NCBI RefSeq assembly: GCF_030463565.1
Contig: NC_134651.1
Coordinates: 12,350,734-12,414,733, forward strand
Direction: 5' to 3'
Length of the DNA: 64,000 nucleotides
From: Pelecanus crispus
Lineage: Eukaryota; Chordata; Aves; Pelecaniformes; Pelecanidae
Position numbers and translations under genes: made by a program. Under the pieces are notes generated by a model. The model worked only from the letters and a program-made list of their open reading frames with translations, had not been told where the DNA came from and made no database searches. This document shows positions 1-46,800 of this stretch, piece by piece (the stretch's first letter is position 1; each line of letters begins with the position of its first letter).

Positions 1-621
1 GCCACACGCTTTATGGTGCTCCAGCATGACCTCATGCACAGCCACTGATGCTTCGAGGTGTACCTGCTGCAGCATGGACTTATCCACAGCCACAGACACT
101 TTGAGGTGTACTTCCTCTAGCGTGGACCTATCCTTGGGGCATGATCCTTTCAGAGGTATACCTGCTGCAGCACAGACATAACCACAGCTACAGACGCTTC
201 AAGATGTACCTGCTCTGGCATGGGCGTATCCATGGCCACAGACATTTCGGGGTGTCCTGCTCCCACATGGACACACCCACAGGTCACAGTGCTTTCAACT
301 TGAGTTCACCCTGAGGTTCCAGCTCATCCAGTGCAGCAGCACAGAAACAGCAGTCATGCCCTGGCCATCTGCCAGCCCAGGCACATGGCCATTGCTGTTA
401 TCAAAATGTTCCCTGGTGCAGCAGAGTTAAGATGATAAGCAGCACAGCAAGACGAAAGCAAAAAGCAGCCACTAACGAGCACCAGACTCTAATACACAGT
501 GAGGCAAGCAAGCCCCATGGCAAGCACAGGAGCCTGTCAATTAATAGCTAAACAGCAACAACAGCTATAAATTCAATCTAGCACATTCCAAACAAACCTG
601 TCATTATCTCGAACCCTTCAA
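1..621 (-). mobile_element. 5' internal region of a minus-strand endogenous retrovirus (leader/gag start), truncated by the window
   Basis: On the minus strand this directly follows an LTR end and a primer-binding site, so it is the 5' leader and probably the start of gag of a retroviral element running off the left edge. Between 15 and about 298 it contains a 48-bp tandem repeat that reads in frame as a 16-residue unit. Stops and at least one frame slip interrupt it, so this copy is probably dead. It differs from the leader of the provirus at the right end of the window. Confidence 0.7.
15..298 (-). repeat. Tandem repeat, period about 48 bp, in the retroviral leader/gag
   Basis: On the plus strand the anchor GGTGTACCTGCTGCAGCA and variants begin at about 57, 105, 155, 203 and 251, with a weaker copy at 15, so spacings are 48-50 bp. 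Read on the minus strand a unit gives EASVAVDKSMLQQVHL-like 16-residue repeats, with units such as EMSVAMDTPMPEQVHL. Copies differ by several substitutions, and the middle unit carries a frame slip. Confidence 0.75.
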
Positions 622-639
622 GCCCCACGTTGGATGCCA
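622..639 (-). other. Retroviral primer-binding site, tRNA-Lys type
   Basis: The minus strand reads TGGCATCCAACGTGGGGC, beginning 8 bases (GTCCTTTT) after the LTR end. It matches the complement of the 3' end of tRNA-Lys(CUU), as I remember it, at 16 of 18 positions, and the match extends into the T loop (TTCAAGC on the plus strand). Confidence 0.65.
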
Positions 640-647
640 AAAAGGAC

Positions 648-750
648 TGTCGTGGTTTAACCTCCGCTGGCAACTAAGCCCCACACAGCCACTCGCTCAC
701 TCCCCCCAGGTGGGATGGGGGAGAGAATCGGAAGAGTAAAAGTGAGAACA
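648..750 (-). mobile_element. LTR fragment (3' end only) of the minus-strand endogenous retrovirus
   Basis: The minus strand ends GGTTAAACCACGACA, the CA terminus expected of an LTR, next to the primer-binding site. About 100 bp resemble the end of the LTR at 58036-58610: the block TGTGTGGGGCTT and the CTCCCCCATCCCACC run. Similarity stops near 748-750, so the U3 part is missing, either deleted or too diverged to see. Confidence 0.7.
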
Positions 751-3700
751 CGCAGTCTGCAGCCTGCTGCTTTGCCCAGCGCAACAGCCGGTGTTGCGAG
801 AAGAGGCAAAATGTAACGCCACCTCAGCTAGCAACCCAGTGTCCCATTCCCATTGCCCAGGAATGGTTTGAGAGGCGTCTAATGAAGCACAGAGGTCTCA
901 CCATTGGCAACGTGACACTTCACTGGCTGACTTGCCCTAAACTGTTCTCGTTAGGAAATGGTTTTGCATGAAGTACTCGCGCCAGACGTCAGAAGGTAAA
1001 GCTAACAAGATTTTAATCAGCCAGAGCACGAAAGGAAGGAGATTCCTGCATAATACCAGAGCCATGGAAAAGCTCTCCTTTGGAATCTCTTTGGGATCAG
1101 GTCTGTGCTGCAGGAGGAAGCTGTGGTACAGCTGAAAGGAAAGGGGCTACAGCCAGCAAGCACCAAGCATCCAGCCAGTTTTCAGAGAGATCCAGCCTGG
1201 GACGAGCACCTTTCAAAGCCTCCTTTGCCTCTGTAATGCACTACGATCCAGCCCTATGGAATAATTCCCATTGCAGGAAAAAATAAGACAACCCCCCCCA
1301 AACAAAACAAAAAGTTAGAGCGAGGGAAGGAAGCAGAGACAGGAAACTACACGGACACTCTTCAGAGAGGCCAATGCTGCAGGATAAAGGGCCAGATTTT
1401 TATGCACGTGCTGAGGTTCCTTCTGCCACTCATTTCAGGCACCTGAACAAAACAATCAGCTTTCCACAAAGGCTCAAACCATGCCCTGCTGCCAGCGAGG
1501 AGAGTACGCTTGTAGAAAACCAGCTCCTCCTCACAGCCGCTCGGGGGGAGCTGGACTGGGCTGAAATAAGGACATATTTCTATCTCACCAGCAACAAGTA
1601 ATGAAAATAATGAGACTTACAGCAAGTATATCTCTTTTTTCAGATTGGATTCCACAGACGCAAATGTGTTACTGTTACCAGAAACGTGTAAGATCACCTG
1701 GGTTGGTTTTGGCTGAAAAGCCTTGGTCTCTGCCCCATGCATGAACATGATCCAGTAGCCAAGACAACCTGCTGGCACTCGAGATGAAATTGATTCTCAC
1801 TGCTGTCATTTCTGGGTGACTTGGGAAGTGACATACAATTGCTGACATTGGCTTCTGCTTTAGTTGCTATAAAGGTGGTTTCAGAGAACCTCGGAAGCCC
1901 CAACAAGATTCATGGAAGTTCACAGTCACTTAGACCCTCATTCCTGCAATGCACAGCACAGCTTTGTGAAAACCTGCATCCTCACCACCTGCATCTTCAG
2001 AGTCATGAGGATAATAAGGGTTAAAGAGAAACACAGTCTTACAATGCTCCCTCCTTGCCCCTACCCAAAGCACGCTGACATTTTCAACTATGGTACAGGA
2101 AACAGTCATTTAGCTACTCCAAGTTTTTAATCTATGTGGAAAATGAAGCAAAAGTAAATTATTTCTCTCCCATTCTGCACAAATTGGGGAACCATGTTCT
2201 CCAACGGTCAGGTCCTGAATTTGAGCGAGAAGATGACACTAGACTTCAGGTCAGCTCCATGCATGACTGAAAACTCAGCCAGACCAATTTTTCAGTTTGG
2301 GAGAAGCAAGCCAAATTCTTCTTGCTGTTACGGTGTATTGCAGTAGCACCTAAAAGCCTTAGTTATGGGCCAAGCTGCTCGTGTCCTCATGTCACATAAG
2401 CACTGAGGTTGACTACGAGAGCTATGGGACCAGTGGTACTGGCTCCCAATCCATGACTTACCCCCAGCTGCAGTGTGGCTCACTGGCACAGCCGCTCTGG
2501 ACAGTTCCAATCCCTGGATCTGGGCAGCAACAGGACAGTGACGGCTTCTGTAGCTAGTATTGCTGGGGCATGGCTGGAGGGATGGGATCCTTGAGAACTG
2601 CTGTTGTACTTTGCCTGTGGACCACTCCCTGAGGTGGTGGCTCATGAATAGGAGCTCTCTGGCATGGAGCTTTTGGTGCAGTTAGTCAGGATGGAAATTT
2701 TGGCAGTTTCAAACAGCCTGGTTTCCACCGGGCTTGAGGATGGAAGGGGCTTAATAGAAACAACTGTTTTCCTCAAGTCCCAGAGCTGCCTCATTTCAGT
2801 TCCCAGCTGCTTGCTTGGAAGAGGAGGAAAAAGAAAGGAGCCAGTTTTGTGGAAAATCATGGTAGGCCACGATCCGCCAATTGAACAAACAAACAACAAA
2901 AAAACCCTAGTCATCTGCTTAATAGGAGCCAGTCCATTAGGATACTGCAAATTTGATCCAGGGGGAAAGCAGTTGGAGAAAAGGGTAAAAATTTCAGCAA
3001 AACCTGCTGCTTGACAAAGAATTCATTTGGTGCTAATGGTCCTGCTTCTTGCTACCAACATGAACCATGCTCCCAAAAGGCAGTGCATGAGCAGACATGA
3101 ACAATAAAGTTATTTGTTCTCAGGAAGCATTCAACCTCTGCCAACAGTCAACCGGATCCAGACAAGGGCCAGGGCCGGCAGACCGGCACATGGCAGACCA
3201 AATGAGGAGCTGTATCACTTGGCACAGAGCTGCTATTTCCAGCACTTACATCCCATCCTCACATTAGCTCAACTTTTTCACTCTTCAGAGGAAGAGGAGG
3301 ACTATGTGTTTGTAATGAAATCTGGATCTACAAAGGCCAGAATTTTTCCTTGAGAGCAGCAGAGGGGGGTGTCTTCACCTCCTAAAATCCCTCAGTAGGT
3401 GCTCTGATTTTCAGATGGCCTCTGCATTCATAGCTGTCAGCTACAGCCTAATATAGAAGGCACCTTAAATATCTGCAGGATGAATGCTATTGTTTCAGAT
3501 ATCCACTCCTCTTTATTTGTCCTGTTTACTAGCTCTCAGCATCATTAAAAGAAAAACACATAAAATGAAGTAACACTTTAAAGACTTTTAAAATTAAAAC
3601 CAGCAAGACATACTGGAAACCATTTTTTAAATGAAATACAGCACTAGGTCACTCACACTCAGAGTGAGCAAAATAACGGACACTCCCTAAACCTGTGGAC

Positions 3701-6700
3701 TTACAATTGTACTAGAACAGCATTTCCCATATTTGAAGAAGAACAAACCAAACATTTAAAACTGTAACCTGGATTTCTTACTGTTTGTGTGAAGCATTTT
3801 CACTTTCACTGCAAGAAATTACTGCCCTAGTTTCTTGGAAACTTGGACCATATACCAAGGACTGCTGAGAGAACTTGTAATAAAAGGAGGACACGTTCCA
3901 GAAAGTTATTAGATGTCCTGGGGTGTGCCACTCAGCCTGTTGTTTGGAGAGCATCAGATCCTTAAAGAGCGGAAATTTGGATCATGATCCTGTAACTGAA
4001 TACAATGCCCTTCCACTGCAGGGTAGAAGGCAGCCTGGAGCTGGGAAGAAACTTGCCTTGAAACATCAGATCCCAACCACTGACAAGATGCCAGGCTAGA
4101 AGAATTACTAGTCTGATAACGCAGTAGGACAATGTCCTATGTTCTGCACCCAGAAGTTGGTTTCTTTTTAAAATCTATTAGCAACAGATTCCCATACAGT
4201 TTGGCCAGAACTGTCTGGTCTTAAAGTCTGTTTTGTTTGCCTTGAAACATCTTGCTGTTTCTCACCCGTCAATGAATTCTCAAGAGTCTCACTCCTTTTA
4301 CAATTTATATGAATAGCAGAGGTTAGGGAAGTGCAGCATGGCCTGGAGAAGCCCACATGGCTTAGTCACAGAGGTATTTTGGTACTTGGCTCCCACCGGG
4401 GTCAGTGGAGGTTTGCAAGGCTACATCTATATCCTCTTTGCTAGCCATGCCCACACACCTCCTTGAGCTCAGCATGCCACGTGGCACAGCCAGGCACATC
4501 CAAGGTGGCCTGCAGGGCTCACACGCTCCCTGATTAGATTACGCTCACTGAGCAAGGCACACCTCCCAGCTCTCCAACATTACCTCTCCTGGGAAAGGGC
4601 TTGTTCCAATATTGAGCCAGACTGCAAGCAAGTGCAAGGATGGTCCAAACTGCCAGGAAGATCTGGCTCAAAGATGAATTCAAGCCGCAAGCTAAAAGGT
4701 AAGCCTGGATGTACTTAAATACCTGGGAGGAAGGTAGCCTGTTTGCTCTTCTGCTACTGCTACTCAAAGATGTGCACGAATGTAACGCAGCACTTTTTAT
4801 CTCTACGCTGTAACTTCCACCATGATTTATAAAGACTAGAGGAATTTTTTTTAAAGGAAACAACCTGAAGCCAAACCAAGCAACCACTATCCCTCCCCAT
4901 AATGGCAATATTTTTCCTCCAGATAACTTGTTGCTTGTCTTCCCCTACACACTTAAATCCTCCAACAAATAATACTTCTGACACCAAACTAATGTCTCTG
5001 GTGGCATCCTGGGCTCTCCTCATGAGGGACCAGAAACAATGAGTGGTTCATGCCTGCTTTGCAAAGCTTCTGAGTAAACAATGCTACCTCTGCAGAGGCA
5101 GGCCAGGCTGAACAGAAGGGAGCTGTGTTTTCAGCTCAGGTGGAGACAAAACTGTCGGGGACAGAATTTGTTGATAATAAAACACAGTGAAGTGTAAACA
5201 AATGCACACCCTGGAAGTTCATGAAACCCCAAACAAACTTATCAAAAAGAGAAAGAAAAAAAATCCCTTTAGAAGCATTTTTACCCAGTTGCTGCCAGGT
5301 AATTTTAAAGCACTTGTACAGAGTCAGTCAGTCCTCCATGCAAATTTAAATAGCCTTATGCAGTTTATGTCTCATATAACACTGTCCATAAACAAAATTA
5401 CACTGAATATAGAGAAGTTGTATCCAAAAGGCATGTTACCACCACATAGCACTTTGGTCCCAGAAAAACTTCCCTTGCAGATCTATGTGTCATATGCAGT
5501 AACTGTAGTTGCTTATTGTAAACAAAATTACAGTCACTTTAAGTACAATCACACCCCTCTCATTCAGGCAGGCAATTTCCACTGCGCCCATTATGAATTT
5601 ACCAGGGTGGTGGTGTATCTAGCAGCAGCCTCTACGTGGCATATACAAAAAATAACCTAACACCTTTGAAGAGTGAGGTGCAGAATTTGCTATGTGTGTG
5701 TTACTGACCTCTATCCAGGGACCTTTCAACCCTGAATAGTGGAGTCCTATTAACAAAGGCAGAATCAACATTTTTCATTAGCTTCAAAACCTTCCGACTG
5801 GCATCACAGAGGCTTTTTGTGAACAAGACAGAGAAAAGGAGGACACATTACTTTGTTGGCCTCTCAAATTACTGCTCAGCTGATAATTTATTTCTAAGCA
5901 TATCCATAGTTTCTCTCAAGTATTTGGAAAATGAAGTTTCTCAAACATTAATATAAAAAATAGTCTCAGTTTTCAAACTCTATACTCACAATCCAAAACA
6001 CCTAAGAGTTGAACATGGAAAAATGTATGTATAGTTCTGCATTGCAATAGGCCCGAGTAAGAAACAAACAAGTACATAAACTTCAGCTTGTTCCTTTGAG
6101 TCCAGTTCTGCAAGATGCATTTTGTTTTTCATTAATCTTGATCTGCTGGAGCAGTTGTAGCCGTACCTACCAACCACCTTCAGCTGACTCGTAAGGAGTG
6201 ATAAAGTTTTGACCTCAACTAATGGTAAAGCCAGTGAGGTTTTAGGGTTGTTGTTCCCCACTTGCCGCCCCTCCAAAAAATAGTCTGCACTCAACGCTTT
6301 TCAAAAGCCGCTCTGCATCTCAGAGAATCAGATCTGCTCCAACATGAAACTCAGCACTGCTGTAAAATAAACAGAACTCAACTGCTGGAGCATTCTGTGT
6401 TATCCACATATGCAAATGAATGTGCTTAGCACTTCAGTGTTAACAACTTGGCCATTGATATTACCTGCTGGAAAAAAGACAGCATTTCAGAGGAAAAAGA
6501 AAACCTGCCTACCCCGGAAAACCACTAGGTGAGTTTTTATGGCTGTTTTCCACTACTGCCCTTTTGTGAACCAGAGGACATTTTTCCATTAATTGTGTTT
6601 ATCAACTCTGAGAGGAGGTGGATGAATCTAAGCACAAGTCAGAGATTTTCTGTGCTTTCTTTGTCTAGCATGGAGATCTATGCAACAGGGGCCATCAAGT

Positions 6701-7479
6701 GTCTATAATACTTTACGTCCTATGTAGTTTGAGAGTTAAAGCAACACTCGTACTCTGCCTGCTTTGTGTTAGGCCTGTGGACACCCTGAAGTTACCGAGC
6801 AGTAAACTGTAACTTCCACATGAATATGACTATATTTTAAACTGGGGGACGTCTTCTCCTACACAAACATCCTGATTCCAGTTTTAACTCTATTATGCAA
6901 AGGTGTTACCTGAACTTGTGCGTGGGAGCCCTTTCTGCAAACATCTGACAAAGCATTACTGATCTTGGTGAGTCTCATGGCAACTACATAACACGAGGAA
7001 ATGGCCTTGGCTCTTCAGTTGCCACCACATACCAAGAGGCACAATTCAAGGTCTCAGCAGAAGCGTAAAGCTTTCTTCTGGTCCTATGGAAATGATTGGT
7101 GGCTTTACAACTCTTTATTCTAGGGGAGGGTAGTGTCACCATTGGAGCTGCTCTACCTTTCAGGCTGTGTTCCACTTGTTTGTTTCTCAAGGTGAAACTC
7201 CAAAACAAAAGCCTTACCTCCTCCCTTTTTGTACTTGTTAAAGCATTTGCTTTTGAAGTCTGCAAATACACTTCTGCTTTTTGTGCGTTTCTGTCTCAGC
7301 GGCAGCCAAATTCCAATGTAAACTGCATTTCTGGAAAAGTTGTTGCTGTTGTCCTAACAACTGTGTCACACGAGGGGATGTTACTGAAAAGCCAACCCCC
7401 AGTGAAGACCTGAGCGTTTCCTGGTCACTGTTACTTTTGAGAGGAAGAACAACAAACAGCACTAGCTTCATAATTCACT
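751..7479. other. Intergenic DNA downstream of ARMC9, no gene recognised
   Basis: No open frame here looks like a conserved protein and no exon with good splice sites and known similarity was found. The longest frame, plus 5187-5660, is AT-rich and low in protein character. In mammals B3GNT7 and NCL lie downstream of ARMC9; neither is visible, so they are presumably beyond the left edge. Confidence 0.5.
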
Positions 7480-8520
7480 GGCATAATTAACTAATGTGTT
7501 TTTATTTAGTGGAGGGCTTCCTGATCTCTCTTGCCTAGCCAGCACTTCATATTCACTGAAGACCAGCACAAATTCCATCAAGGCATAACCAGCCATTGCT
7601 CAGAAGTGAAGAACATAAAAAAGCAACAAAGACAAAAGATGATTGTCCACAGCCACACATAAAGAGAAAGTTACTTCTGATCTGTTCACATTCTCATGGT
7701 TTCTTCTATGAATGAAGAAACAAAGTTCTTCATTCCAGTGGAAAAAATGGATTTTTCATTCCACAAATGTTAAAGAGCAGAATTAAGAAAAAAAACATAG
7801 GAAGAAGGAATAGGACTAATTGCTGCAGATAAAGTTGCTGATCAGATTCTGAGAGGTGAGCATGGATGCTGCCTTGGGCACTGGCACAGCGTTTTTCAAC
7901 TGCCACAGGTCAATCAGAAGTTGATGAAATACTTTCTCTCCAGTCTCTGGTGGCCAAACACAGATCTCACTCCACACATGACTGCTCCAGGCAGTGAGGC
8001 TCTGCACATATGGCGAACATTTTCTCTCCTAGTGCAGATCTTTTGAACACAGATATATCCCAACTCATTCACAAAAGCGTAATTTAAAACAAGCCAGTGG
8101 CAGGCTAGTTCAGCAAGCAATATGTAAACAAGACATAGTCCTGTGCTGAGCCCTACATGCTGTCTCCAAAGGCCATTTACTCTGAGACAGAAGGCAGAGA
8201 GCAAGAGCTTCTTCTCGAAGTGGCAAAGTCACTTTAGAATAAACTACTGGAGACATTGGGACTATATCCATCTCTCATATCAGTCCTGGGCTGCTGCTGA
8301 GACCTTGAAATGAAATAACAAGGCCCTTGTCTTAGCCAGCTTTAGAGGTGACAACAGATGCATCCCATCAGATAATCCCTGAATCACCATGCAAGACGTA
8401 AGCCGTGCAATGTCAATAACCTCACTCTCTTCTCAGTAGGTCCCCAGTAAAGCTCATTACAGGAAGCTGGCTCGGTCCTTTAACAATGTGGCAGGTGATT
8501 CTTGAGGAAAGGAACTGTTC
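7480..8520 (-). other. ARMC9: Probable ARMC9 3' UTR
   Basis: The region follows the TGA at 8521 on the minus strand. The first good AATAAA hexamer (TTTATT on the plus strand, 7501-7506) is followed on the minus strand by a GT-rich stretch near 7436-7465, as expected downstream of a cleavage site. This gives a 3' UTR of about 1.0 kb. A second hexamer lies at 7114-7119. No transcript evidence is available, so the end is approximate. Confidence 0.4.
7501..7506 (-). promoter_or_regulatory. Candidate ARMC9 polyadenylation signal (AATAAA)
   Basis: The plus strand reads TTTATT, which is AATAAA on the gene strand, about 1 kb after the stop codon. A GT-rich element follows within about 70 bases. An alternative hexamer is at 7114-7119. 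Confidence 0.4.
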
Positions 8521-43867
<35,347 letters not shown>

Positions 43868-46800
43868 CTAGATCAGAAAAACAAAGAAAAAAAGAAATCA
43901 CAACAGATTAGTCCAAATTTCACACCAACAGTGTTACTAATGAGGTCCACAGTGAATTCTTCCACTGATGTTGTGGAATTCTTTTCCTATAAAACCTACG
44001 CTGCAAAATAGAAACACAGCTAAAGAGAGGACTTCAGTGTTTATCTTTCTTTTCCCTGAAAGTGTTTCACAGGTAAAAACCTCTTCTGTTATGATCTGGC
44101 TATGTTATCTTCACTGTTATACTCCAAAAATTACCTACACTTGAAGCATTTAAAGAAAAATAAATAAAAGGAAAAAAAGTGAGTAGAAACTACCATCCAA
44201 AGCCCACTGAGGAAGATTAAGAACTTACTAAACACATTTATTAACTTCAAAAATTTTCATACCTTAAAGTTGCAATAATATTTCACTGGAGACCTAGCAC
44301 GTATTACTGTACCCAAATTTGCTATAATTCTTTCTTTCAACACTAATGTTATCAGAGTGCCTGTTGCTACTAATATATTCGCCTATATATAACTATTAAT
44401 ATGGAAAGAAAAGACTATGTATTCTAGTATGGATAAACCCGATACGGAACAGCGTGCCATTTCTCAGTGGTTCTGCCTAGGATAAGTTCAGTTTAAGCCT
44501 GGATGGTTCCCCTCTGATGCAGTGTGACACAGCATATGCAGGCACCACTGCTGAACAAGTCAAGAATATCAACACCATATAAAAATTGTCTGCTTCAGTA
44601 AATATTTTTTGCTAGAGCTAATTGTAGGTGAGCCAAGAAGCAGCAATTCTGGCATAAGAGTGCTTCACATCATGCATTCTGATGTCAACTACATGCCATA
44701 TTCACAGAATATTCAGTGTCATCTCTTTGTGTTGATTTCCCTACTCGCTTTCTAAAAAAACCTCTCCTTACCACTTATGCCTTTAAAACCAGTCTTCTCT
44801 TCTAACCTAGCCTCTTTCAATGGGAGCTATATAATCAATGTCTATTGTCAGATTTAAACCCGAGGTATTTAGGAGACAAAAAGCGTGAAATACCATAGAG
44901 AATACTGAATTACACCAGCTGAGATATTCTTGAACACACTACCTCATGGGTATCTTTTGTAATACAAGGAACTGCTCTCTTAGATGCGAAATAAGCTTAT
45001 ACGCACACTGGAAAGCATTTTATATTACATTTAAGTCAATGAATGACTTGTACACAATAGACAATTAACAGGTCATACACTTCAAAACGAACCTGTCTTG
45101 AGAGCAGTTCTCAAATCATAGTTTATTTTATGCAATACAAAAATCTTTCAAAGCATCATATCTACCTAAAGTGTTTTCCCCTCATTTATTTGTATTCCTT
45201 TTCCTTAGCATTTTTTATAAATATCAAAAGTTAACTTTTGTTTAAACAAAACTGTTTTCCCAGTCAAAACATATCATCTTGTACCTGAGGGCGCAATGAA
45301 ATCACAAATCATTTTTGTTGCCTTCCTCAGCACCCTTCTTCATTAAAAGAAATGGGGAAGAAAGTGACTATAGTACTTTAAAGCAAAAGAAATGACAGAG
45401 CCCTTGAAGTTGAGAAGGTGAGACAAAGAACTTTAGTGAGAAAAGAAATAGAGCAGGTCACTAAGAGTAAATAGATGTATATAAAAGCTCTCTGCTTCTC
45501 AGCAAAACCCTCTTTTACCTACCACTTCTTTGCTGCCTTAGAAAGAAAAGCATGTGGTCCAACCAAAATCTAACTAAAGGATATATAATTGGTAAAGATA
45601 CATGCATCACCCTTCCACACAAATAAAACTTTTTGGCAAGTGTGAGATTTTGCAAGCTTTTATGAATTTCAAACTACAGAAACTTCAGTTGGGAAAACAT
45701 TCAGATTTTTAAAAAAATCAATCAGATCAAGCAGGACAAAGTCCTATTAATTCCAAATTACTTTTTAAGCCAGCAGATGGAGCACAGCAAAGCATTTAGT
45801 ATGGTTTGGCTCTGTACTCTACTTACACCAAAAAGGCACCACACAGTGAGGCAGACCCTATACTGGACCTCTGAAGGACAGACCACCGAGACAGAAAGCC
45901 TTCTTGTCCAGCACTCACTTTTCTGATCAGACCCAAGTTTATCAGTCTAGAACCCGCACAGGAGGAAGGAAGCACTCTCAGGCTTTTGGTGGTTTTGGGA
46001 AAGCAATAAGGATACAGTTCATACTACATCAGGTTCAGCAAGGCAAAACAGAAATGGGGAAAAGTTTTTCAGGGGTAGTTTGTCCTTCACTGCACCTTCA
46101 TTTCTGAATCTGACTGACTATGGTCAGCACCACTGATAAGCAGAAAGAATGCAACCATGTTACAGGCAGAGATTTCCTCTCTTCGTCTTCATCTACATGA
46201 TTGTGATTAGCCTTAGGTAAGCTAATCTGTATCCATCCAGTATGGCATACTGAGTAAGACATTGGCTTCGGTCTCAGGAGATACACTTTTAGTCCTGATT
46301 CAGCTACCGACTGCAGACAGAATTTAAACATGTCATTTCACATCTCTGGGCCTCTATTTTTCTCATCTGGAAAGCAGACACAGGCATCAATCTCTTGAAT
46401 AAGCTGGTGTTTGAGATCTACCAATGAATGGCAGGGTGCAAGAACTAAAAATTGTTATTTTGCAATTAAACAATTGAATGCTAATGGCACAACAACCACA
46501 AACAGAAAACCAACAGATTTAGTGTTTGATTATGACATAATAATTCCGCAAAGTAAGTTAACAGCTGATACAGTATAGTAACAACTCTGGTACAAGTATT
46601 TTCCTGTTCTGGAATTTATTTAAGCCTCTATTTTAAGTAATTTCATGGGAACAAGAATTGCAGTAAAATATCGCTAGAGAATTCTTTCTTCACTGGGCAT
46701 TTTTTGGCAGTTACGCAATCCAGCAGCTCTCCTGTGGCTCACAGGGCTATGATTTCAGAGTCCACGCTACTTTGGGTCAGACAGCTGAGGCACCCTGCGA

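Noticed and set aside
5187-5660. 157-codon plus-strand open frame
   Set aside because: AT-rich, no recognisable motif, no splice or promoter support.
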